In this document: positions 24,493 to 33,900 of the stretch, piece by piece
Layout: the number at the start of each line of letters is the position of its first letter
Numbering within the stretch: position 1 is the stretch's first letter
Assembly (NCBI RefSeq): GCF_011320115.1
Contig: NZ_JAANOZ010000020.1
Span: forward strand, 1 to 39,318
From: Croceibacterium segetis
GTDB taxonomy: Bacteria > Pseudomonadota > Alphaproteobacteria > Sphingomonadales > Sphingomonadaceae
Direction of reading: 5' to 3'
DNA length: 39,318 bases
Program-made: the position numbers and the translations under genes
The notes under the pieces: model-generated
What the model was told of the DNA's origin: nothing
The model's database searches: none
The model's input: the letters and a program-made list of their open reading frames with translations, nothing else

Positions 24493-27177
24493 ATGGACGT
24501 CAACGGCCTTCCGATGTGGCTCATGTCGGGCGCCGAAGCTTTTGGAGTGCGTCCCGGCGGCAAGGCTTCGCACGTCCACGCGCTGCAGTGGAACGACGAG
24601 CGCGGCCACCTGACGCTCGCTTCGCAGCAGCAAGAACCCGCGCTTGGCGAGGACGAGACCTTCGCCCGGCTGATGCGCTCGCGGCCGTCGCCCGTTGCCG
24701 ACGCGGCCGACACCTTCGCCTGGCTGAACCCGGCGACCCTCGGCATCGAGGCGTCGGGCTTCGCGCCCGGCATGGTGGCGATCGAGCTGGGCGCGAACAA
24801 CCAGCCCGAGGCGCCGCCGGCCCTGCTGGCGCCCACCGACATGGCGCTCGGCGATGAGCAGATCCTCTACATCGCCCGCGACGGCGAGGTGATTATGCGC
24901 GACCTGCGCGGTCGCTACCCCACCGCGCGCGCCAACAAGGCGGGCTTCTCGGCGCATCTGATCGCGCCTCGGCCCGGCGGCGGCGCCTGGGCCTTCGACC
25001 AGTCGGGCAACCGGCTGGCGATCGTTCGGGGATATCCCCTGCGGCCGCTCGGCCTCAAGGATCCCGCCCCCGGAAGCTTCGCCCCGGTCGATGCCAACAT
25101 CGATCCGCCGCGGATCGAGCCCTTCCGGCGCAAGTCGCTCCCCGCCGGCTTCGAAGCGGTCTCTCTGGCGTCCTCGCCCGAAGGCCAGCTGGCCGTGCTG
25201 TGCTGGAAGACCGGAGAAGATGCCGCGATCTTCACGCTGGACGGTGACAGGTTCATCCTGCGTGCCCGCACCGCCGGGATTCGCTTCCCGTGGTCGCTCG
25301 CATGGGTGGGCGAGGATCGGGTGGCGATCCTTGCCGCGGATGGCGCCAAGGTGGCGAAGCAGGCGTTCGTCTACCGCACCGACCTGCCGCTCGAGGAACA
25401 AGGGGTCTTCCCCGAAGGGCAAGTGTACTTGTTGCGCGACGCTTTGCCGGGGCGATTCTGCAACCGCTTGGGCGCGGAGCCGACCTATCTGACCGCTCCC
25501 GGCGGCACCATGACGCCCGCGGGCGTCAGGCGTCTCCTCGCTCTCTCGGGCGCACGCTATGGACGCGAAGGTCACGTGCTGCTTGGCCCCATCGACAGCG
25601 GGCGCGAGGGCTGCGTCTGGCACAGGATCTATCTCGAGGCCGCGCTCGCGGGGCACAGTTCGATGCGCCTCGATTTCTTCGCCGGCGACAGTGCGGCTGA
25701 ACCGAAACTTCCTGGCGCCGACGGCGCTCCCGCCTGGGCATCGCACCTCGTTTCGCCCCGGCTGGATTCGACAAAGCCGATCGCCCAGGCTTCGTGGTGC
25801 TCGAGCCCGAGCGAAATGCCGGCAACCGCGCCGATCCTGACCTGCGATCCGCGCGCCGACGAAGCGGGGTTGTTTACCTTGCTGCTCCAGCATTCGGATC
25901 GCAAGGTGCGCCGAATCTCCGGCCGCTTTGCCTGGATATACCTGACGCTCGAAGGCGATACTCGCGACACGCCGGAGTTGGCTGCGATCCGACTCTACGC
26001 CCAGCGCTTCTCTTACCGCGACCGTTACCTGCCGGACTTCTTCACCGAGAACCTGACAGGCACCGAAGCCGAAGCCGACGGCGGCGCCACGCCGGCCGAT
26101 TTCCTCGAGCGCTTCCTGTGCCTGTTCGAGGGGAGCCTGACCGAGCTGGAAGGGCGCGTGGCCGGCAGCTGGATGCTGAGCGATCCCGCCGCCGCGCCCG
26201 ACGACGCACTTGCGTGGATCGGCAGCTGGGTTGGCCTCGCCGCCCGAACGAGCGAACGTCCCGTCCTGCTGCGCGAAAGGCTTAAGGCGGCGCCCTACAC
26301 GGCACAGCTCCACGGCACCGCGGGCGGGCTCTTAGCGGAGCTCGAGCTTGCCACGGGTGGCCGATGTGTGTTCGGCGGGACGATCGACGGCGATGCGCCG
26401 CCGGAGCGGTTCGGCACACCGGTGCTGGTCCGAAAGGGCGATTTCGCGGTGCGCAGCCTGTTGATCGGCCAGGATACCGCCGGGCGGCCTGCGATCGTCG
26501 CAGGGGGTGCAGTGACGCGCGGAGACATCGTCGTCGTCGAAGGGTTCCGCATGCGGCGAACTTTCGCCACCATCCTCGGCGCCGACTTGGCCGATGAGAA
26601 CGATCCGCTCACGCTCGGCATGGCGACATCGGGCAATTCCTATGTTGGAGACACGTTGATCCTCGGCAACGAGGCAATGGCGGAGCTGGCCGCCCTGTTC
26701 CGTCCGGAAATCGATGCCGCGAAGGCCGATACCGATGCTGTCACGCAATTCTTCGACAAGCTGGCCAATCGCGTGATGGTGCTGGTGCGGGGGGTCTCCG
26801 ACCCGGCCGAAATGAAGCGGCTGCGTGAGATCGTCGAGGACAGCATTCCGGCTCATGTCGAGCCACAAGTCTTCGCGGCGCACACGCCGCTGATAGTGGG
26901 CGCGGCCTCGCTAATCGGGATCGACACCTACTTGCTCAACGAGCCCGAGGTTCAGCGCGTCAGGCTTAATCGCAGCATCGTCGGTTCGGGCGACGAGGTC
27001 AGGGGCGAGGGTTGGCTCGACGGCCGTGCCGACGGACCGATGTCTCTCGTTCCGACCGCCGGTGCCGCGGGTCCGGCCACGATCTGGCGGGGCGCACCCT
27101 TCATCATCAGCGGGTTGCCCTCGCGCGCTGCACGGGGGCGAACGATCGACCGCTATGTCTGGACCTGGGAGCAATAG
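24493..27177 (+). CDS. eCIS large wedge protein (gp7/Afp12-like)
   Basis: 894 aa from ATG 24493; the longer frame from 24439 overlaps the baseplate J gene and is rejected. The N-terminal ~340 residues contain strand-rich, propeller-like repeats (IARDGEVIMRDLRGRYPTAR, GAWAFDQSGNRLAIVRG, AILAADGAKVAKQAF). Residues about 515-660 look like the tail-protein I-type domain of phages (FFTENLTGTEAEAD, ERFLCLFEGSLTELEGRVAG, LAWIGSWVGL, LRERLKAAPYTAQLHGTAGG). The last 150 residues have KLANRVMVLVRGVSDPAEMK, the end shared with other eCIS members. It is the second wedge component after the J protein and starts 1 nt after its stop. Confidence 0.78.
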   Translation: MDVNGLPMWLMSGAEAFGVRPGGKASHVHALQWNDERGHLTLASQQQEPALGEDETFARLMRSRPSPVADAADTFAWLNPATLGIEASGFAPGMVAIELGANNQPEAPPALLAPTDMALGDEQILYIARDGEVIMRDLRGRYPTARANKAGFSAHLIAPRPGGGAWAFDQSGNRLAIVRGYPLRPLGLKDPAPGSFAPVDANIDPPRIEPFRRKSLPAGFEAVSLASSPEGQLAVLCWKTGEDAAIFTLDGDRFILRARTAGIRFPWSLAWVGEDRVAILAADGAKVAKQAFVYRTDLPLEEQGVFPEGQVYLLRDALPGRFCNRLGAEPTYLTAPGGTMTPAGVRRLLALSGARYGREGHVLLGPIDSGREGCVWHRIYLEAALAGHSSMRLDFFAGDSAAEPKLPGADGAPAWASHLVSPRLDSTKPIAQASWCSSPSEMPATAPILTCDPRADEAGLFTLLLQHSDRKVRRISGRFAWIYLTLEGDTRDTPELAAIRLYAQRFSYRDRYLPDFFTENLTGTEAEADGGATPADFLERFLCLFEGSLTELEGRVAGSWMLSDPAAAPDDALAWIGSWVGLAARTSERPVLLRERLKAAPYTAQLHGTAGGLLAELELATGGRCVFGGTIDGDAPPERFGTPVLVRKGDFAVRSLLIGQDTAGRPAIVAGGAVTRGDIVVVEGFRMRRTFATILGADLADENDPLTLGMATSGNSYVGDTLILGNEAMAELAALFRPEIDAAKADTDAVTQFFDKLANRVMVLVRGVSDPAEMKRLREIVEDSIPAHVEPQVFAAHTPLIVGAASLIGIDTYLLNEPEVQRVRLNRSIVGSGDEVRGEGWLDGRADGPMSLVPTAGAAGPATIWRGAPFIISGLPSRAARGRTIDRYVWTWEQ

Positions 27178-27207
27178 GCGCACGCAACAGCAGCGACGGA
27201 GAGAATT

Positions 27208-27543
27208 ATGGCTACGTTCAAAGTAAACGTCCCGGTTGCCCAAGATACGGCCGAGGTGAAGGTCGAGGGCACCGACAGCGGTGATCTGCCCCTTGGGCCC
27301 AACCGCTTCTCGTTGGTGGTGGTGGACGATAGCGGCAATCTGTCCGAGCCTTTCATTCTGACGGTCACGGTCGTCGATACCGACAAGCCGACAGCGGTGC
27401 TGCAGGTCGTCAATTCTGACGGCAAGGTGCTCGATCCGACCGTGCAGTCCGGCCAGACCTTCATTCTTTCGGGCGCGGCCTCGCAAGACAAGGCGCCCGG
27501 GACGATCAAGGAATACCGCTTCACGCTGCTCGACAGGGCATGA
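27208..27543 (+). CDS. Beta-sandwich eCIS-associated protein, N-terminal part (ends at an in-frame TGA)
   Basis: 111 aa from ATG 27208, with GGAGAG upstream. Residues 1-60 (VAEDTAEV-like VAQDTAEVKVEGTD, LPLGPNRFSLVVVDDSGN) and 60-111 (FILSGAASQDKAPGTIKEYR) resemble Ig/PKD-like strands. The frame is stopped by TGA at 27541-27543 (LLDRA then stop). The very next codons in the same frame continue with RVVQLATNQPF and a second unit GSYRFSLVVVDDAQNES that closely repeats NRFSLVVVDDSGNLS, so this looks like one ~196-residue protein cut by a single stop codon. I list the two halves separately because the sequence alone cannot say whether translation reads through. Confidence 0.65.
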   Translation: MATFKVNVPVAQDTAEVKVEGTDSGDLPLGPNRFSLVVVDDSGNLSEPFILTVTVVDTDKPTAVLQVVNSDGKVLDPTVQSGQTFILSGAASQDKAPGTIKEYRFTLLDRA

Positions 27544-27546
27544 CGG

Positions 27547-27798
27547 GTGGTTCAGCTCGCCACCAACCAGCCGTTCCGCAGCAAGACGCCGCAGGTGACG
27601 GTCGAGAACCCGCTGAAGCCGGGCAGCTACCGCTTCAGCCTGGTGGTGGTCGACGACGCGCAGAACGAAAGCATGCCGGCGGTGATCACCGTCACCGTGG
27701 TCGAGCCGCGACGCCCGGTTCTGCGGCCCGAGATCCTGCGGGAGGCCGTGACCGTTCGCCAGCCCATTCCGATCAGACCGCTGCGGGTGCCGAGATGA
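27547..27798 (+). CDS. Beta-sandwich eCIS-associated protein, C-terminal part after the in-frame TGA
   Basis: 83 codons directly after the TGA, in the same frame; GTG 27547 could serve as a re-initiation start, with AGGG 8 nt upstream, but it is not a strong start. The segment TPQVTVENPLKPGSYRFSLV continues the first half, repeating its SLVVVDD strand. It ends with a Pro/Arg-rich tail PLRVPR. If the upstream TGA is a true mutation, this half is lost; if translation is restarted or read through, both halves would be used. See the companion entry. Confidence 0.5.
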   Translation: MVQLATNQPFRSKTPQVTVENPLKPGSYRFSLVVVDDAQNESMPAVITVTVVEPRRPVLRPEILREAVTVRQPIPIRPLRVPR

Positions 27799-27843
27799 CC
27801 GCCCGCGAAACAATCGCCACCGTTCATGGAAGGAGCCGGATTC

Positions 27844-28731
27844 GTGGCACTGGATGATCCCACCAAGCCCGCCGATCCGCTTGAGACAAGGCCCGCCCCC
27901 GAGCGGGTCAACTACGCCACCGGCGTGATGCTGCAGGCCGACGATTTCGAGGCCGAGCAGACTTATCATCGTGGGCGCTTGGCGCAGCTTGCCTGCTATC
28001 TGCTCGGGTCGGGAACGCTAGCCGGGCTGAACGTCGGCGCTCCGGAGGCGGGAGACAATCTGCTCGAGCTCAAAGTCGAGCCGGGCGTCGCTATCGATCG
28101 ATTGGGCCGGTTGATCGAGATTTCATCGGCGCAATGCATCCGCCTCGCTTCATGGTTCGCGGCCCAGGACGGCCGTTATCTTCGCGCGGCGACCCACGAT
28201 TCCCCCAAGGTGCCGCTGCCGCAGGCGGTCGTCGCGGACGTGTTTCTTTCCGCCGGGAATTGCGGGCGGGGCAAGACGCCAAGCTTTGCAAGTGGCCCGT
28301 TCGACGCGCTCGATGCGCTGGTGCCCGCGCGGATCGCCGAGACGGGCCACCTCGAGCTTGTCTTGCGCATGGAAGGCAATCCCGACCCCGACGGCGGGCC
28401 AGGTGTTCCGGGTGACGTGCCCGTCCCCAAGAACTTCTGGCCAGGCCCCGGCGCGAACGCCGACGCCATCCGCAAGGCCGTGCTCGGAAGTTGGGACATA
28501 GGTTTCTCGACCAACGCGGGCGAAACTCTCGACGGTCTGCAGGAACACGTTCCCGGCAAGGACCCGTCGGCCATCCTGCTGGCGCGGGTGATGATCCCCG
28601 TCGCGCTCGATCGCTCCGGACCCGCCACGCTTAGCCCGACCCTGGATCCCACCGAGCAAGTGGCGGTCGACCAGTCGATCCGCCCGCTCATCTACTTCTC
28701 TGGAAAGTGGCTCGGGCATGCCCCAGCCTGA
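27844..28731 (+). CDS. eCIS-associated protein 1 of 3 with shared N-terminal module
   Basis: 295 aa from GTG 27844, preferred because AAGGAG lies 8 nt upstream; ATG 27826 is the alternative. Residues about 21-95 hold a module seen in the two following proteins too: VNYATGVMLQADDFEAEQTY, then HRGRLAQLACYLLGSGTLAG and an end LELKVEPGVAIDRLGRLIEI. Similar modules, with pattern L-x-x-x-D-F then R-x-R-x-x-x-x-L, G-x-x-x-G-L and V-x-P-G-x-A-x-D, are known to me from phage tail- and CIS-associated proteins, with no established role. The remainder is beta-rich, with a Gly/Pro segment around residue 210. Likely an outer baseplate or fibre-attachment protein; inference from position. Confidence 0.6.
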   Translation: MALDDPTKPADPLETRPAPERVNYATGVMLQADDFEAEQTYHRGRLAQLACYLLGSGTLAGLNVGAPEAGDNLLELKVEPGVAIDRLGRLIEISSAQCIRLASWFAAQDGRYLRAATHDSPKVPLPQAVVADVFLSAGNCGRGKTPSFASGPFDALDALVPARIAETGHLELVLRMEGNPDPDGGPGVPGDVPVPKNFWPGPGANADAIRKAVLGSWDIGFSTNAGETLDGLQEHVPGKDPSAILLARVMIPVALDRSGPATLSPTLDPTEQVAVDQSIRPLIYFSGKWLGHAPA

Positions 28732-28743
28732 AGGATAACCGTC

Positions 28744-30915
28744 ATGTCGACACTGCAGACTGCGGACGCCCGGTTGAACCTCGATGTCGTCGATTCCGAG
28801 GAGCTCGCGCGCCAACTCGACACCGGATCGGGCGGCGAGGTCGTCCTGCGCGGAACGATGGAGGACATGTTCGGCTCGGGCACGCTGATCCTCGACGGCC
28901 TGCGGCGCCGGCCGCGCTACTTTGACGGACGCTTCCTGACAGGCGCCGATCTGACGCGAGACCAGGACTATGTTCGTCAGCGTCAGGCGGACATCGCCCG
29001 GGCCGGCGGATCGGGCGTGATCAGCGGCCTGACCGTCGAAGACGTCGACAGCGTCGGCGGGACTTCGCTGCGGATTGCGGCCGGCCATGGCGTAACGCCG
29101 ACGGGCGATCTGGTGATGCTTACCGACACGCGCGACGTTCCGGTGATGGATTTGCCAACGGCGCGCCAGCTCGACGCCGCGATGGGCCTGTCCGCCGATC
29201 CGCGCGTCCCGCTGGTCAGCCAGTCAGGGTTGTTCGTGCTCGGTCTGCGTTCGGTGGAGTTCACCGCAAACCCCATCGCCGCCTATCCCCGGTCGATCGC
29301 GGGCCAGCGGACCGTCGAGGACGGCGACATTATCGAGGCGACAGCGATCACTCTTGTGCCGTTCCCCGACGCCAGTGGAGCCGCCACTGCCGCCGAAGCG
29401 CGTCGTGCCGTTGCTCGGCAGATATTCGGCAATGCACCGAGCGGCATTCCCCAAAACATCCTGCCGATCGCCATGCTCGCGCTCGATCGCGGCACAGTGC
29501 AGTGGGTCGATGTCGCGATGGTCAGGCGCGAGCTTGGCGCAGACAGCGGAGTCCAGATCAGTCTTGGCGGTCGCCCCCGCGCGCAGGCCGAGGCGCAAGT
29601 GCTGCAACACCGCACGCATCTGCTCGACGTGCTGCTGGAGAACCAGGCGCGCGGGATGCCACCGGTCTTTCCAGCGAGTCAGTACTTCTCGCTTCTGCCA
29701 CCTGCGGGGCAGTTGCCAGCGGCCTGCGTGGTGCCTGACGCCGACGGTTTCCAGCAGTTCTATTTCCCCCCGCCGATCACCGCCGATCTGGCGTTCGTTC
29801 CCAGCGATGAGATCGCCGCGCTGGTCGACGAAGCGTTGGCGCTGCCGCCGATCGACCTGCAAGCGTCCGCGGACGATCACAACGGAACCGGCGTGGTCAT
29901 CGTCGTCCCCGTCTCGCGGCCGAACTTCCAGCGCTATTCGGCCAGCCTTCCAGCCGTCACCACCACCGTCAGGTCGGACACCACCGCCGGCCTGAGCCGT
30001 CCGGCACTCGACATGCTCGACGCTCTGGTCCTCCAGCGGCGCGCTGCCAGCGATTCATCTGCTGCCGACCCGCAGGCGACCGCGGCCGCGGAAACGCTTT
30101 CGCTGCAGAACAAGGCCTGGCAGGCCGCGTTAGCGGAAGCCGTGGCCGCCTTGCCGGTGAGCGAAAGCCTGCCGCCGCTGTTGTGGTTCGTCCGTCGCCG
30201 CGCGGTTGCCTTCCGCACCGACTCCCAAGGCCTGCCTATAGCGGTCGGCGGCGACGATATCGTGATCTCCAGCCTCGTCGGTGAAAACCTGTCGCGGCTG
30301 AAGCTGGAGAAGCGCCTCGCCGCGATCGACGCCAAGTCGACGCCGCAGGCCAGCGCTCGCGCGATGGCGCTGCTCGGCGCTCCGTCGATCGTCAATTCCG
30401 ACATCCTGACGGCCGCCGTGATCGCCGACCTCGAGAAGGTCTCGACGCCCGCCCCCGCGACGAGTCCCGCTCCCTCTGCGCCTTCGCCGCCGACCCCAAT
30501 CACGGCGCCGATTGCGGTCAACCGCCTCCGGTTGCTGCAACCGGCAATAAGCCTCGCGGACGCCCGCACAGGCCTGACGCGGATCAACCTTGCGACCGCG
30601 CTGGGCACCACGCCCGCCGCAAGCGACGATACCGACCTGGGGCTCAGCGAGAGCGAAGTCCTCGACATCGCCGCCGACTACAGCAGCCCGCGCCTCGGCG
30701 AGGGGCTCGCGGCGATCGCGCCACTGATGGGCGACGCCTGGCCGACCGCCAAGCAGGCCGTCGCCATCGGAGACAGCGGTGTGGCGATCGAGCTCGATGC
30801 GGGGTTGCGAAAGGCGACACAAGGCCAGCTCACCGACCTCGTCGACGACTTGAAGACCGCGGCGACCAAGAATGATGCCGACGCGCTTCAGCAAATCGCC
30901 AAGTCCCTGGCCTAG
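28744..30915 (+). CDS. eCIS-associated protein 2 of 3 with shared N-terminal module
   Basis: 723 aa from ATG 28744, with AAGGA 8 nt upstream and 12 nt after the previous stop. Residues about 59-130 carry the shared module: YFDGRFLTGADLTRDQDYVR, a helix QRQADIARAGGSG, VISGLTVED and GTSLRIAAGHGVTPTGDLVM. The following ~300 residues are mixed alpha/beta with many aliphatic strands. Then come Ser/Ala-rich helices (residues about 430-560), a Pro-rich linker PAPATSPAPSAPSPPTPITA near 575 and a helical end KATQGQLTDLVDDLKTAATK. No enzyme motif. The three neighbouring proteins probably assemble together at the baseplate or as external appendages. Confidence 0.6.
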   Translation: MSTLQTADARLNLDVVDSEELARQLDTGSGGEVVLRGTMEDMFGSGTLILDGLRRRPRYFDGRFLTGADLTRDQDYVRQRQADIARAGGSGVISGLTVEDVDSVGGTSLRIAAGHGVTPTGDLVMLTDTRDVPVMDLPTARQLDAAMGLSADPRVPLVSQSGLFVLGLRSVEFTANPIAAYPRSIAGQRTVEDGDIIEATAITLVPFPDASGAATAAEARRAVARQIFGNAPSGIPQNILPIAMLALDRGTVQWVDVAMVRRELGADSGVQISLGGRPRAQAEAQVLQHRTHLLDVLLENQARGMPPVFPASQYFSLLPPAGQLPAACVVPDADGFQQFYFPPPITADLAFVPSDEIAALVDEALALPPIDLQASADDHNGTGVVIVVPVSRPNFQRYSASLPAVTTTVRSDTTAGLSRPALDMLDALVLQRRAASDSSAADPQATAAAETLSLQNKAWQAALAEAVAALPVSESLPPLLWFVRRRAVAFRTDSQGLPIAVGGDDIVISSLVGENLSRLKLEKRLAAIDAKSTPQASARAMALLGAPSIVNSDILTAAVIADLEKVSTPAPATSPAPSAPSPPTPITAPIAVNRLRLLQPAISLADARTGLTRINLATALGTTPAASDDTDLGLSESEVLDIAADYSSPRLGEGLAAIAPLMGDAWPTAKQAVAIGDSGVAIELDAGLRKATQGQLTDLVDDLKTAATKNDADALQQIAKSLA

Positions 30916-30936
30916 TCGGCCGCACGGAGACGGACC

Positions 30937-33900
30937 ATGGTAGTCGTCAGCCCGATCAGCCACTCACTCGCGGATGAGCACGTCATCGGCGTCGACCCGA
31001 CGTTGAAGCCCGATCAACCGGGCGTCTGGCGCCGGCGCATCAATGCCTTCACCGGCCGCGCGGTGTCCGACAGGGCACTGACCGCCGAGCAGGACATGCG
31101 CTCCGGGCTGCAGCGGCTCCACGGGTTGTCGATGACCTCCGGAATCGTATCCGGCATGGCCGTCTCCGCTGACCGCCTGAGCTTGGGTGCCGCACCCGAC
31201 AAGGCCGGGCTGCGGATCGCTCCGGGCCTCGGGCTCGCACGCTCGGGCGAAGACATCACCATCCCGTCCTCTCGGCGGGTGAACCTCGGTACGGTCCCCG
31301 TGGTGGTGCCGACGGCGATGGCCGACGCCTTGCGCACCGGCGCGACTGGCGCCGTCCTGCCCACGCCGGGGCCGGCGCCCGAAATCGGCCCGCAAGCCGG
31401 CTTCTCAGCCCTGTCCGGCGACGAGCCGATGGCACAGCGTCTGTTCCCTGCTTTGCCGCGCACGGTTTCCATGAACCTCGCCGATGCCATCGCGAAACCC
31501 GCCGCGGTGGACATGCCCCGGGTTGCCGTTCTTATTGCCCAGCCCGTCCGGGCCACCATCGTTGGCCGCGAACGCGACGATTGCCCGCCCGATCCGCGCG
31601 ATGATCCTTATTCCGACCTCCAGCGCATCGACGGCTGTCGCCTGCTGCTTTATTTCTGGCCTGCGGAGATGACCGCGCGCGTGAGCGGCTGCGACTACTC
31701 GCTGCCGCCTCCCGGTCCGGCCCGCCGCAACCAGTTGGCCTATCGAGTCTTCGACATGGAGCGCAGCCTGCGGGGCGAAGAGACTCATCCCTGGGAAGCG
31801 TGGGGCATGCCGCTTGCCTTGATCGGCTTTGCCGAAGACTGGACGCTTGAATTCGTCGACCGCAGCGCGGTCGTGCGCAAGGGTGGGGCGCCCCTGCCGC
31901 GGACGCCGATGGTGCCGAAAAGCGGCAATCCCCAACTGTGGCAGGCCCGGATCGAGCAACTTGTCGAGCACCTGGCCGCGCTGCCAGATTTCAACTCGGC
32001 CACCCTGCGCCGCTCGCTTCCGCGCATCCCGGCGGCCGCCGTGCTGCCGGCAACCAGCTGGGACGCGCAGACCCGTCGCCAGCATTTCTTCCCCGGGGGT
32101 TTTGGTGTCACCGCAATTCCGATCCCGCACAGTAATCTCGAACTCGCCGTGCGCGAGGCGGCATCGCTGATCCCCTATAACATGGCCATCGCCGACCGGG
32201 TCGAACTGCTCATTCCCGTGCCCGATGCGCTGTATGAGCCCGGCCTCCTGCAGACCGCGCAAGTCGATCCGGCCTTTGCCGACGCCATCGCCGAGTTCGA
32301 AACCAACCGTGCGACACGCCTGGCTCGCCGTGAGCTTGTCCGGCGGCGATACGACCGACTAATGGAAAGCGTCTCGGGCGCGGTCTACGCATGGCCGGCG
32401 TTGTCCTCGCCTGCCGCCGAGATCAACGCGCATGACGTTTCGGTGCCACTCAACGCTTCGCGCACTGTCCGGATCGCCGCGGGCACCGCGGTCAAGATCC
32501 ACAGCGTGGTGACACAGGCCAGTATGTCCGTCGGAGCAGGCGACACGGTCTGGCTGTGGCTCAATATCCACGACTCCTCGAACCTCAAGGGCCTGTCTCT
32601 GCGCCTTGCCGGCGCAGTCAACGCGACCGCGTTTTCCGCCGGCGTGTTCTGGGGCGATGCTACCGGGCTGGAGATTGCCGGCGAGACCACCGGGCTCGCC
32701 GCGCGCCACGTGGCCGACCTGCCCCCGGCGGGACTATGGACCCGGCTGGAGGTTTCCGCCGACGCCGTGTGGTTCGGCAACGGCAAGACGCTCGCCGGCA
32801 ACTCAGTCTTCGGCGTGGAGTTCGCCCAGTCTGGTGGCGACATCGAATTCGGCGCATTCGGCAAGACCGACGCGAACGGCAACGAGATCGTCTGGATCGC
32901 CGACGAGGCGCCCGGGCCGGCCGTCTTCCGCAATGGCAATATCGCTTCAGCGGCCGCAGACTGGCCGTGGACCGACGTGCCCGGTCGCGATTCTGGCGAC
33001 ATCCCCGATCTCGGCACCACGCGCCAGGGCAACAGCCGCATCGTCTCGGCGATCACGTCTCTTCAGGGGGATTGGAGCCAGCCGTTCCTTGCTGCGGACA
33101 TGGCCCGGCTCAACGAAGCCGGCCTCGATGCTTACCTTGGCGAAGTGCAGGCCAAGATCTCGGCCACCAACGACGCGATCGATGTCGGCTTCATCCGCGC
33201 CCGGTCGGACATCTACCGCGTCCGCCAGTTCATGCTCGGCGCCGATTCGGCCTCGCGGCTGGTCACCTCGCCGTCGCTCGCCGACCTTGCCGTGCGTGAC
33301 GAAGGCGCCCGCGCCACTAGCGAGGGCATCAGCAAGTTCATCAGTGCCGCGCGGACGAACAAGGCCCTCGGAATCGCCTTCAACACGGCGGCGCCGGCTC
33401 CTGCACCCTCGCCGACGCCCGCGCCGGCCCCCACGCCCGCACCGTCATCCAGTCTCTCGCTCGGCAGCTTCGCGTTCGCGTCGACGCTGATGACCAACAA
33501 CGTGTCGCTAACCTCGCTCATGATGGCGCCGAAGACCACGGCGCCCACCCCCAGCCCGACGCCGACGTTTTCGACGATGATGGCGATCGCCGCGCCGACG
33601 CCGACGATTTCGGCGATCACCACGCTGCAGACGACGACCGCGTTGTCGACCTTCCAGCCGACGCTGCAGCCGGCAATCACGACCTTGGCGACGCCGCTGC
33701 TGGTCGACCGCATCTCGCTCTCGACCGGCATGTACATCCCCAAGGACGTGCAGGCCCAGCGTCCGTTGCCGGGTCTCGTCGAGCGCACGATCAGCGTCGC
33801 CGAGCGCCTCGCGCCGGCGCCGGCTGTGCAGGCGCTCGAATTCGCCATCGCCAGCAAGGCCGCCGTCTTGCAGACCTTGCGCGCGTTGATGCAGGCCGGC

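Noticed and set aside
24286-26313. 675-codon minus-strand frame opposite the gp7-like gene
   Set aside because: Same reason: open only because stop codons are rare in the reverse frame of GC-rich coding sequence.
27795-27857. 20-codon frame (MTARETIATV...) between the beta-sandwich gene and the next
   Set aside because: Very short, no family pattern; the GTG at 27844 with its AAGGAG explains the region.
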